Shown: one piece after another, positions 34,405-41,302 of the stretch
Layout of the letters: the number at the start of each line of letters is the position of its first letter
How positions within the stretch are numbered: position 1 is the first letter of the stretch
Source of the DNA: Sedimenticola_A sp040506425
Lineage (GTDB): Bacteria; Pseudomonadota; Gammaproteobacteria; Chromatiales; Chromatiaceae
Assembly: GCA_965224515.1 (NCBI GenBank)
Contig: OZ245051.1
Coordinates: 1,488,001 to 1,552,000, forward strand
Reading direction: 5' to 3'
DNA length: 64,000 nt
The notes under the pieces: model-generated
Database searches by the model: none
Told to the model about the DNA's origin: nothing
The model's input: only the letters and a program-made list of their open reading frames with translations
Program-made: the position numbers and the translations under genes

Positions 34405-34771
34405 ATGTACAGGATGTACGGTATGCCGCGGGCGCACGACTGCAGGGATGCAGGAGGTAGAGCGAAGCAGGATGCCCGAGCCGAGGGATGCGCACGACTC
34501 CATGGATGGAGGAGGTAGAGCGAAGCAGGATGCCCGAGCCGAGGGATGCGCACGACTCCATGGATGGAGGTGTTAGAGCGAAGCAGGATGCCAGAGCCGA
34601 GGAGCGGCGCATGTACAGGATGTACGGACAGGAAATTGCTCTCGGCAATTGCTCCTGCATTGCTCTAACACCTACATCCCTGTAGGAGCTGCATTTCCTG
34701 CACTTCCGCCATCCCTGGCGGTCGGTAAAAAATTGCTCCTGCATTTTTCACACTTCCGCCATCCCTGGCGG
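34405..34771. repeat. Cluster of hairpin repeats sharing a CA-loop-TG core
   Basis: The 460 bp between the lipoprotein terminator and the L,D-transpeptidase hold no convincing gene. Instead there are at least eight short hairpins with one plan: arm ending in CA, a 3-4 base loop (TCCC, GGGA, TGGA or GGA), and arm beginning with TG. The arms differ but always pair: GTACA/TGTAC (34407, 34613), CTGCA/TGCAG (34440), CTCCA/TGGAG (34498, 34556), CTACA/TGTAG (34672), CCGCCA/TGGCGG (34706, 34756). A separate AATTGC/GCAATT hairpin lies at 34634. A 17-base sequence at 34405-34421 recurs exactly at 34611-34627, bracketing the tandem array. Confidence 0.8.
34432..34602. repeat. Tandem array of three 58-bp units
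   Basis: Three direct repeats start at 34432, 34490 and 34548, each beginning GCGCACGACT and containing GAGCGAAGCAGGATGCC. Units differ mainly in the hairpin near their start: the first has the CTGCA stem, the second and third the CTCCA stem. The last unit is shorter and more diverged. There are no unique spacers, so this is not a CRISPR array. Confidence 0.9.
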
Positions 34772-34814
34772 TCGTATTCCGCGGGCGCTGATGTCTGTGT
34801 GCCGGTAACGCCTG

Positions 34815-35813
34815 CTAACGCGAGGGTGTTTTGAGTGTGTGTGACAGCGCAAGATTTCGCTGAGGTGAGCGTATCGTCTTGCTCGGCCGGACTGTTAATG
34901 TTGCAGGTTCATCAGTCACCGGGGTCGGAATCCCTCTCTGGCTGAGAGCGGCGCTTTTCATGCCGGCCCAGTCGGGCTTGATACGGCTCTCGCCCAGGGC
35001 CTTAACAATTGCCTGGACCATGGGGGTGAAGCTGATGCCCTTCTCCGCGATCTGCTCACTCAGCGGGGGATGGGCCTCTACGTAGAGCCGTCCGTCCTGC
35101 CAGCCCGCCTTGTAGGGCTCGTTGATGATCCGTATCGGTGTGTTTTTGGGAATCACGGAAAACAGAGATTCTATATCCTCCGGGTAGAGCCGGATGCAGC
35201 CGTGGCTGACCCGCATACCTACTCCGTATGGCTTGTTGGTACCGTGAATCAGGTAGCCCGGCAGGCTGAGATAGAGGGCGTATTCGCCCAGGGGGTTCTC
35301 TGGGCCGGGCCTTACCACTGCAGGCAGCGGGTCGCCATTGGCCTCGTGCTCTGCCAGGATTGATTTCGGTGGGTACCAGGTAGGCTGAGCCTGTTTGCGG
35401 GTGATGCGCCCTGTGCCGGTGGGCGTACTCCAGCCTTCGCGCCCGATGCCCAACGGATGGGTGATCACCCGGTCTTCACCTTCAGGATAATAGTAGAGGC
35501 GCAGCTCGGCCAGGTTGATCACGACGCCTTTGCGAGGTCCGGGTGGCAGGATAAAGCGTGTCGGCAGGATTACCTCGGTCCCCTCACCGGGCAGCCAGGG
35601 GTCGACCTTGGGGTTGGCGTCGGTGATCTCGGTGTAACCAAGGTCATTGAGCCTTGCAATGTCAGACAGGGTATCTTCATAACGGGTTGTCACCCGGCTT
35701 GTTTCCCCCACCAGGTCGCCACCGTTTTCGGGCAAGGGGAAGCTTAGAGCCTGGGCCTTGAAAGCCGGCAGGCAAAACAATAGGGTGAGCAGAGTGATAA
35801 GCCGATATTTCAC
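34815..35813 (-). CDS. L,D-transpeptidase (ErfK/YbiS/YcfS type)
   Basis: This 332-residue secreted protein has a signal peptide (MKYRLITLLTLLFCLPAFKAQA), a LysM-like segment (TLSDIARLNDLGYTEITDANPKVDPWLPGEGTEVILP) and a YkuD catalytic domain. The active-site signature is intact: H190 in YLIHGTNKP and the catalytic Cys206 in RVSHGCIRLYPED. The family either makes 3-3 peptidoglycan crosslinks or joins Braun lipoprotein to the wall. A nearby gene for a Lys-terminated Lpp-like lipoprotein favours the second (inference). It starts at a GTG. It is divergent from mutY and faces the lipoprotein gene across the repeat cluster. Confidence 0.92.
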   Translation of the reverse strand: MKYRLITLLTLLFCLPAFKAQALSFPLPENGGDLVGETSRVTTRYEDTLSDIARLNDLGYTEITDANPKVDPWLPGEGTEVILPTRFILPPGPRKGVVINLAELRLYYYPEGEDRVITHPLGIGREGWSTPTGTGRITRKQAQPTWYPPKSILAEHEANGDPLPAVVRPGPENPLGEYALYLSLPGYLIHGTNKPYGVGMRVSHGCIRLYPEDIESLFSVIPKNTPIRIINEPYKAGWQDGRLYVEAHPPLSEQIAEKGISFTPMVQAIVKALGESRIKPDWAGMKSAALSQRGIPTPVTDEPATLTVRPSKTIRSPQRNLALSHTLKTPSR

Positions 35814-35877
35814 AATAACAACGGGGAAATCTGATTAACGTGCGCCAATTGTCTCATAAAGAACGGGAACTGTCTGG

Positions 35878-36981
35878 ATGATGAAGGGGAACGGGTTCTC
35901 GGATCTTGTGCTGGATTGGTTCGATCATTCCGGGCGCAAGCATCTACCGTGGCAGCAGGAACCCACCCCCTACCGGGTGTGGGTCTCGGAGATCATGCTG
36001 CAGCAGACCCAGGTGGCTACGGCGATACCCTATTTCGAAAGATTCATGGTTCGCTTTCCCGATATTGATACCCTGGCGCGTGCCCCGTTGGACGATGTGC
36101 TGCACCACTGGTCAGGATTGGGCTACTACGCCCGGGCACGCAATCTCCACAAGGCGGCAGGCATTATCGTGGCAGAGCATGAAGGCAGGTTCCCGGAAGT
36201 ATTGGAAAGTGTTGTGGCGCTGCCGGGTGTGGGGCGCTCCACTGCGGGTGCGATACTCTCCCTCTCCCTGGGGCAGTGCCATCCCATTCTGGACGGCAAC
36301 GTCAAACGGGTGCTGAGCCGCTGCTTTGCTGTTGAGGGGTGGCCAGGCAAGGCCTCGGTGCTGAAACGCCTGTGGACTCTGTCGGAGCAGTTGACCCCGG
36401 TGGCTCGGGTGAGCGCCTATAACCAGGCGATGATGGATCTTGGTGCCGGAATCTGCACCCGGCGCAGGCCCCGGTGTACGGACTGCCCCCTGTCGGCGGA
36501 CTGTATTGCGCGGGAGCAGGGGGACCCGCATGTGTATCCTCAGTCAAAACCCAGGCGTGACCTCCCGGTAAGGGCGATCCGCATGCTCCTGATGTTCAAT
36601 GACTCCGGCAAGCTGATGCTTGAACAGCGTCCTCCCAGTGGAATATGGGGCGGGTTGTGGGGACTGCCGGAGTGTCCGGTGGACCAGGACCCGGAAGAGT
36701 GGATTGCGGCCAACAAGGGCATCTCCGTCAGGCGGCTTGGATACCTGGCCAAACGCCGACACACCTTCTCCCATTTCCATCTGGATATCACGCCAGTCCT
36801 CCTGCAGGCGAATAACAGTGCAAATTGTGTGATGGATGGTGCTCCCCTGGTCTGGTATAACACCGAAATCCCCGATGCGCGTGGACTGGCGGCGCCGGTT
36901 TCGCGTCTGATAGACGAATTCCACGAATACATGAAAGGAGAAGGCGATGAGCCGGGTAGTCAACTGCGTGAAACTGAATAA
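35878..36981 (+). CDS. mutY: A/G-specific adenine glycosylase
   Basis: This 367-residue enzyme removes adenine mispaired with 8-oxoguanine. Visible are WVSEIMLQQTQVATAIPYFERF, the helix-hairpin-helix LPGVGRSTAGAI followed by catalytic Asp in ILDGNVKRVLSR, and the [4Fe-4S] loop C-x6-C-x2-C-x5-C (CTRRRPRCTDCPLSADC). A C-terminal NUDIX-like 8-oxoG recognition domain starts near residue 225 (MLLMFNDSGKLMLEQRPPSGIWGGLWGLPE). Its end overlaps yggX by 35 bp, the usual pair. Confidence 0.97.
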   Translation: MMKGNGFSDLVLDWFDHSGRKHLPWQQEPTPYRVWVSEIMLQQTQVATAIPYFERFMVRFPDIDTLARAPLDDVLHHWSGLGYYARARNLHKAAGIIVAEHEGRFPEVLESVVALPGVGRSTAGAILSLSLGQCHPILDGNVKRVLSRCFAVEGWPGKASVLKRLWTLSEQLTPVARVSAYNQAMMDLGAGICTRRRPRCTDCPLSADCIAREQGDPHVYPQSKPRRDLPVRAIRMLLMFNDSGKLMLEQRPPSGIWGGLWGLPECPVDQDPEEWIAANKGISVRRLGYLAKRRHTFSHFHLDITPVLLQANNSANCVMDGAPLVWYNTEIPDARGLAAPVSRLIDEFHEYMKGEGDEPGSQLRETE

Positions 36982-37216
36982 AGAGGCTGAAGGGCTTGAT
37001 CGCGCGCCCTATCCCGGGGAGCTGGGTCAACGAGTTTTCGACAACGTCTCCAAGGAGGCGTGGCAGATGTGGATGCAGCAGCAGACCATGCTGATCAACG
37101 AGAACCGTCTTACCCCCATGGATCCAAAGTCCCGCCAGTTCCTTGAAGAGCAGATGGAGAAGTTCTTCTTTGGTGATGACTTCCAAACCGCCGAGGGTTT
37201 TACCCCGGAGTCATGA
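36947..37216 (+). CDS. yggX: Probable Fe(2+)-trafficking protein YggX
   Basis: This 89-residue protein starts MSRVVNCVKLNKEAEGLDRAPYPGELGQRVFDNVSKEAW and closely follows E. coli YggX throughout, including the Cys7 region and FLEEQMEKFFFG. YggX protects iron-sulfur clusters and DNA from oxidative damage. It overlaps mutY, itself an iron-sulfur DNA repair enzyme, and is cotranscribed with it. Confidence 0.97.
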   Translation: MSRVVNCVKLNKEAEGLDRAPYPGELGQRVFDNVSKEAWQMWMQQQTMLINENRLTPMDPKSRQFLEEQMEKFFFGDDFQTAEGFTPES

Positions 37217-37295
37217 GGTGAGGGTTTTCAGTCAGATGGGGCCCAGGACTTGACTCCAGGTTCCTCTGCGGGTTTAATACGCCCTCTCCAATTGA

Positions 37296-37371
37296 GGCCA
37301 GGTAGCTCAGTCGGTAGAGCAGGGGACTGAAAATCCCCGTGTCGGCAGTTCGATTCTGTCCCTGGCCACCA
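37296..37371 (+). tRNA. tRNA-Phe (GAA)
   Basis: The 76-nt cloverleaf has an encoded CCA. Acceptor arms GGCCAGG/CCTGGCC, D arm GCTC/GAGC, and anticodon stem GGGGA/TCCCC around CTGAAAA, giving anticodon GAA. The T loop is TTCGATT. A terminator follows 8 bp later. Confidence 0.97.
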
Positions 37372-37378
37372 TATTCGA

Positions 37379-37413
37379 AGGCCTGTCAGCCCAATGCTGA
37401 CAGGCCTTTTTCT
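37379..37413 (+). terminator. Rho-independent terminator after tRNA-Phe
   Basis: A near-perfect stem, GGCCTGTCAGC paired with GCTGACAGGCC around a short loop, is followed by TTTTTCTTT. It ends the tRNA-Phe transcript. Confidence 0.92.
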
Positions 37414-37846
37414 TTGTCGGAACAATTATGGGCTGTTGCTGCCAGTAAGGGCGATGACTCCCCCATGGGCTCCGTAGCTCTGTTGATCAAAATACGCATC
37501 CCGTCTCAGGCGGTCCGGGTCTCTCTCATTTCTCCATCCACTCTTCTCTTGCATTGCCCCAGGGTTGCTGGTGCCAGCATCGGACGCTGATGGTGTTTCA
37601 TGGCGTCACATGTCATGACTCCAGCTGACCGGGTTACTGCTGCCCCAGGTTTGAAGCTGTTACTGTCAATTACCCGGCATTTCATCGAGAGGTGTTTTGT
37701 AACATATTGATATTATTTAATAATATATGTTTGGCTTGAGTTTTGCTTTGGTCGCTGTAGGTGGAATGCATTGAGTTTTAGTGTCATCAATGTGGCACTG
37801 CTTTTTCACAAGGGATGGAAGCGGGACGATGTTTTCAGGGAGTCAG
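37414..37846 (+). promoter_or_regulatory. Adhesin upstream region with AT-rich palindrome
   Basis: No credible gene lies in these 433 bp. The last third is markedly AT-rich. It contains a palindrome, ATATTAT-TTA-ATAATAT (37710-37726), overlapping a possible sigma-70 promoter: TTGTAA at 37697-37702 and TAATAT at 37721-37726, 18 bp apart. An operator or silencer (H-NS-like) site is possible. The promoter call is a motif match only. Confidence 0.35.
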
Positions 37847-39610
37847 ATGGCAAAAAGAGTGGTTACGCAATGGCCGGTGGTTGTTGTGTGGGTGCTGTTT
37901 GGTCTCGCTTTTTTCAGCCAGGTTCCTGCAGATACAGGGGCGTCAAATACGGCTAGCGACTATACGATCACGGCCAATGAGAACATTCTTCTTCAGGTGG
38001 ACCACGATGCGTCGCCAGGTACCCCTTCAGATGGTGTCGGGGCAGTTCAGATTACCGGCTCTGCTTCTCAGGATGCAACAAGCATTATTCTCGATGTCAC
38101 CGGGGCAACGCGTCTCAATGGTGAGGTCGTTATCGACAGCGCCGGAGGTGGTGGGAATACGCTGACCGTCAATGCCGCTGGTACCGCGGTTACCGGCGGG
38201 CTGGCCAGTGATACGGCAACTGTCAGTGGTGCTGCCACGTTGAATGGTGCCACCACGGTCAATGATACTTTTTCTGTGAACGATGGTGGTGGCCATACTC
38301 TGACCGTCAATGCAGGAGGCACTTCAGTTGTCGGTGGATTTACTGGTGACACGGCAACCATCAGTGGTACAGCCACGCTGAACGGTGCAACAGCGGTGAA
38401 TGACACACTCTCTGTGAATGATGGTGCAGGCCATACCCTGGCGGTCAACGGGAGTGGTACCACCGTGGGTGGTGGATTGATCAGTGACACGGTAAGTGTC
38501 ACTGGCACGGCTACCCTGGGTGGTGCGACTTCGGTCAATAATACCTTCGGTGTGACCAGTTCAGGCAACACCTTCACTGCCACCAACAGTACCAATGGGC
38601 ATGTGCTGGCTGTCAGCGACAGCGGTAGCAGCATGACCAGTGGTTCCAACTCTCTCTCTGTAGGTGCTGCAGGTACAGCTGTCAGTGGCAACATGGTTGT
38701 CAGCAGTGGTACCAATGCTCTCTCTGTGAATGCGGCTACTGGAACCACGGTAACGGGGGTCTTGAGTACAACAGGCCTGGCAACATTGAATGCCGCTGTG
38801 GTGACCAACAACGCCACGGTGGGGGGAAGCCTCACCGTGGATGGGGTGACAACGGTGAATAATACCCTTGCGGTAGACAGCAATGGCGCTACTGCAGGAG
38901 GTAACACACTGACTGTAGATGGCACAGCGGTATCCATGGCCAGTGGGACCAATTCACTTACTGTTGATAGTACAACCGGCACTACCATTGACGGCAACCT
39001 GGTTGTAAACGGGACAATCACAGGCTTCAGTCCCACCACCAGTTCAGGGATTACCAATGGCAACAGCAGTATCTCTGTTGGTGGTGTCAGCAGTGATGTC
39101 GTCATTATTGCTGATGACAATTCGATTGAAGCAGATGGCCGTGGGCAGATTTCAGTGGCCAAGGACCAGATAAGTATCGGCGTCACAAACAGTGATGGAA
39201 ATAACCATGGCCTTGTGGTTACCGAAACCGAGGCGGTGCTCACGGGCGGTTCCACCTCAACCAGTCTGACGCTGAATGATGACGGTGCAACTTTTTCCAA
39301 TACCGATACAGGCGGTCCTGCCAGGGTTACGGGTGTGGCTGATGGTGTCGGGAAATATGATGCTGTCAATGTCAGTCAGTTGAAGAGTGCCTACGGCGGT
39401 ATTGCCAGCGTGGCGGCGCTTGCTGCGATACCCGAGGCCTTGCCGGGCAAGCGCCACTCGGTCGGTATGGGTGTTGGATACTACGAGGGGCAGAAGGCCC
39501 TGGCTATTGGGTACAAGTCCCGGCTAAACGAGCGCATGAGTTTCTCGACCGGTTTTGGGCGGAGCAGGGGAAATACTTCGGCAAATGTCGGTGTCGGCTT
39601 CAGTTGGTAG
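37847..39610 (+). CDS. Trimeric autotransporter adhesin (YadA-like)
   Basis: This 587-residue surface protein has a signal peptide (MAKRVVTQWPVVVVWVLFGLAFFSQVPA), a Ser/Thr/Gly/Asn-rich passenger of beta-type repeats and a YadA C-terminal membrane anchor. The anchor reads KRHSVGMGVGYYEGQKALAIGYKSRLNERMSFSTGFGRSRGNTSANVGVGFSW and ends in the Trp/Phe typical of outer-membrane barrels. Just before it is the neck-like VADGVGKYDAVNVSQLKS. Such trimers bind host or surface ligands. The ATG at 37847 has AGGGAG upstream and gives a normal signal peptide; starts at 37781-37829 add unlikely residues. The compositional bias suggests rapid evolution. It overlaps the convergent IalB-like gene by 11 bp. 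Confidence 0.88.
   Translation: MAKRVVTQWPVVVVWVLFGLAFFSQVPADTGASNTASDYTITANENILLQVDHDASPGTPSDGVGAVQITGSASQDATSIILDVTGATRLNGEVVIDSAGGGGNTLTVNAAGTAVTGGLASDTATVSGAATLNGATTVNDTFSVNDGGGHTLTVNAGGTSVVGGFTGDTATISGTATLNGATAVNDTLSVNDGAGHTLAVNGSGTTVGGGLISDTVSVTGTATLGGATSVNNTFGVTSSGNTFTATNSTNGHVLAVSDSGSSMTSGSNSLSVGAAGTAVSGNMVVSSGTNALSVNAATGTTVTGVLSTTGLATLNAAVVTNNATVGGSLTVDGVTTVNNTLAVDSNGATAGGNTLTVDGTAVSMASGTNSLTVDSTTGTTIDGNLVVNGTITGFSPTTSSGITNGNSSISVGGVSSDVVIIADDNSIEADGRGQISVAKDQISIGVTNSDGNNHGLVVTETEAVLTGGSTSTSLTLNDDGATFSNTDTGGPARVTGVADGVGKYDAVNVSQLKSAYGGIASVAALAAIPEALPGKRHSVGMGVGYYEGQKALAIGYKSRLNERMSFSTGFGRSRGNTSANVGVGFSW
38210..38570 (+). repeat. 138-bp in-frame repeats in adhesin passenger
   Basis: Copies begin at 38210, 38348 and 38486, exactly 138 bp (46 codons) apart. 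The consensus is about DTATVSGTATLNGATTVNDT followed by FSVNDGGGHTLTVNAGGT. The third copy is diverged. Exact spacing indicates tandem duplication within the passenger. Confidence 0.85.
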
Positions 39611-40130
39611 ACTGCCAGTCTTCGCCAATGGCATTGAGCCCTTTTGCTGTGCCCTCGAGGGAGACCGGAATGGTAAACGTACCTGCACCCGGTTTTGTCA
39701 CGAAGCCTATTATCAGCTCTTTTCCTGCTTTGATTTTCCAGCGAAGATGCTGGTCGACATTGATCACGGCTTCGCAGCCATGCTGGGTGCAGGTGCGAAG
39801 TGTCAGTGGGAACTGGTTGGCGCTGTCAATTTTTCCTGCCACCCCTGACGGGATGTAGATACCCAGGGGCAGAAGCGCGACGAGCATCAGTTCATTTTTC
39901 TTCCCCAGTCTGCCAAGGGTCAGTTTCAGGATGCGTGCCTGATTCTCTTTCATGGTCAGTGTCTGGGTGATGGCGCAGACGTTTTTTTCGTTCTGGACTT
40001 CGCACTCATATACCCAGTTACCGAAGCGATCCCCGCTTTTTGGCGCTGCAAGCGCTGGGGCGGAAAATGAGAGCAGTAGGCAGAACAGAGTACTGATGAT
40101 GAGGGTGTATTTGTCTTTATGGGTTGGCAT
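39600..40130 (-). CDS. Invasion-associated locus B (IalB)-like secreted protein
   Basis: This protein of 176 residues has a signal peptide (KYTLIISTLFCLLLSFSAPALA) and an IalB domain: GDRFGNWVYECEVQNEKNVCAITQTLTMKENQARILKLTLG and GIYIPSGVAGKIDSANQFPLTLRTCTQHGCEAVINVD. Two Cys pairs (ECEVQNEKNVC; CTQHGC) should form the disulfides seen in the family. IalB is linked to red-cell invasion in Bartonella, but most homologues in environmental bacteria have no known role. I start it at the ATG at 40130. It converges on the adhesin gene and overlaps its end. Confidence 0.85.
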   Translation of the reverse strand: MPTHKDKYTLIISTLFCLLLSFSAPALAAPKSGDRFGNWVYECEVQNEKNVCAITQTLTMKENQARILKLTLGRLGKKNELMLVALLPLGIYIPSGVAGKIDSANQFPLTLRTCTQHGCEAVINVDQHLRWKIKAGKELIIGFVTKPGAGTFTIPVSLEGTAKGLNAIGEDWQSTN

Positions 40131-40253
40131 GCCTGGTTCCCGAAATGATACGGGCACAAATATACACTTCAGCCGGAGACAAGGAAAACGGGATATGTAG
40201 CACCTCAACGAGGTGCTGAGTTTAGCAATCCCTGCACCCAGGCCGGGGTTGGT

Positions 40254-40448
40254 TCAGTTGTTGCTTTTAATGGCGTCGTATTCGCCGGCTGCAGCCAGGA
40301 CCCTGCTGTGTGAGTGCTGGGAGTTGTTGGCGGCTTGATGGCTGGCCTGGGCATATGGGCAGGTTTCCGGCTGCCAGTCACATGCTACGCCAGTCAGGAC
40401 CAGGTGCCTGCATTTGGTGCAGGTATTTTCGGTGCGTGCAGTATCCAT
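40254..40448 (-). CDS. Small Cys-containing protein, unknown
   Basis: This 64-residue frame starts MDTARTENTCTKCRHLVLTGVACDWQPETCPYAQ and then becomes polar (ASHQAANNSQHSHSRVLAAAGEYDAIKSNN). The N-terminal half has a CxxC-x9-C-x6-C pattern that could hold Zn or a cluster. I do not recognise the family. It lies alone between the IalB-like gene and the hydrogenase operon, with an AGGGGAT-like ribosome site upstream. It may be real but no homologue can be named. Confidence 0.5.
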   Translation of the reverse strand: MDTARTENTCTKCRHLVLTGVACDWQPETCPYAQASHQAANNSQHSHSRVLAAAGEYDAIKSNN

Positions 40449-40777
40449 TACTTTTAAATCCCCTAACTCTCTCTATCCAACATTTTTAAAACTAGCATAG
40501 TTTCAATAAATTAGAAGTATGTTTTGAGAGAAATTATGCGTTTTGTGCTCTGTGTCTCTGATATTTAAACCGTTTACTGTAAGGGAAATACTGCGTCAGC
40601 GTCTCTGTAAATGGAGATTATCAGTTGCTGCACACGAGATAGCAACATCTGAAATGGTTCCGGAAAATACGCTTTTTCCTTTAATCCGCAGTAACTTACG
40701 TGATTTCTAATGAAAAATAAAAACAGTTTTTTTAATCCCTGCAATCAGTGTGTTTTTGGCTGTTATCTGTTTGTTTT
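40449..40777. other. AT-rich intergenic region without a gene
   Basis: About 330 bp between the small Cys protein and hoxW hold no gene I can support. The DNA is clearly more AT-rich than its surroundings, with runs such as TTTTTTT and several TAA/TAAT stretches. No strong terminator for the hox operon is visible just past hoxW. Confidence 0.5.
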
Positions 40778-40797
40778 AGGAGGGTTTTATGATGCTG
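40778..40797 (+). repeat. Left copy of a 20-bp repeat bracketing the hox operon
   Basis: AGGAGGGTTTTATGATGCTG spans the hoxW stop codon. It matches 18 of 20 bases of the sequence at 46107-46126, on the far side of the operon and in the same orientation. It also reads as a strong ribosome site plus ATG on the plus strand, opening only an eight-codon frame. Confidence 0.6.
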
Positions 40798-41302
40798 CGC
40801 TGCACGAATTTGTAGCGCTGTGCTGACGCCAGTGGGCGACGTCGGGTTTTCTGAGCAGCTGTTTTAACAGGTTTATTGCCGCCAGGAGATGGTTTTGGCT
40901 CTCCGGGCTGAGAGGGCTGCCCAGTTCGAATCCGTAACCGGGGATCGTGAGTAGAAATGCCGGTGGCGGAGACTCCCCGTTGATCCGGCTGAAAACCTCC
41001 AGGACCGCAGCCGGTGAGATGGCGTGAGTGCTGTGGCTTTGGTCGCGCATCGGGCTGAGTTCGGTAAATTCAAAGGGTGGGGTTGCGCTGATGCCTGCAT
41101 CCACAAAGAGAACAAGTTGCCTCTCCTGCAGGTCCAGGGCGTGTTCGATCTGTAGTTGGAAATCGGTCAGGGTATCGAACGTGGGGGGCAGCTCTCCCTT
41201 GTCCCGGCAGGTCTCAATCCGTTCAATAAACTCCGGGCCAAGGGCGTCATCCCCACGTGATGGATTGCCGTAGCCTATGACAACAACCGGTGAGCCACTC
41301 AT
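40787..41302 (-). CDS. hoxW: Hydrogenase maturation protease HoxW
   Basis: This 171-residue HyaD/HycI-family endopeptidase starts MSGSPVVVIGYGNPSRGDDALGPEFIERIE, the usual nickel-sensing and binding opening with Asp19-type residues (GDDALGP). A second conserved block is LVLFVDAGISATPPFEF, and a His lies in SHSTHAISPAAVL. It should clip the C-terminal tail of HoxH after Ni-Fe insertion. It overlaps hoxH by 4 bp and is the last gene of hoxFUYHW. Its C-terminal 25 residues are polar and unconserved. Confidence 0.93.
   Translation of the reverse strand: MSGSPVVVIGYGNPSRGDDALGPEFIERIETCRDKGELPPTFDTLTDFQLQIEHALDLQERQLVLFVDAGISATPPFEFTELSPMRDQSHSTHAISPAAVLEVFSRINGESPPPAFLLTIPGYGFELGSPLSPESQNHLLAAINLLKQLLRKPDVAHWRQHSATNSCSAAS

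Noticed and set aside
34432..34602. Possible CRISPR array
   Set aside because: The 58-bp units are directly joined and near-identical throughout; there are no unique spacers and no cas genes.
34488..34685. Short coding frames across the hairpin repeats
   Set aside because: They follow the repeat unit, encode repetitive sequence and have no ribosome site; repeats explain them.
38068..39369. Minus-strand frame of about 433 codons opposite the adhesin
   Set aside because: It is a low-complexity Val/Pro/Thr frame created by the biased codons of the adhesin repeats.
40789..40815. Eight-codon frame with a perfect ribosome site at the end of hoxW
   Set aside because: Too short to call as a gene; kept only as part of the bracketing repeat observation.
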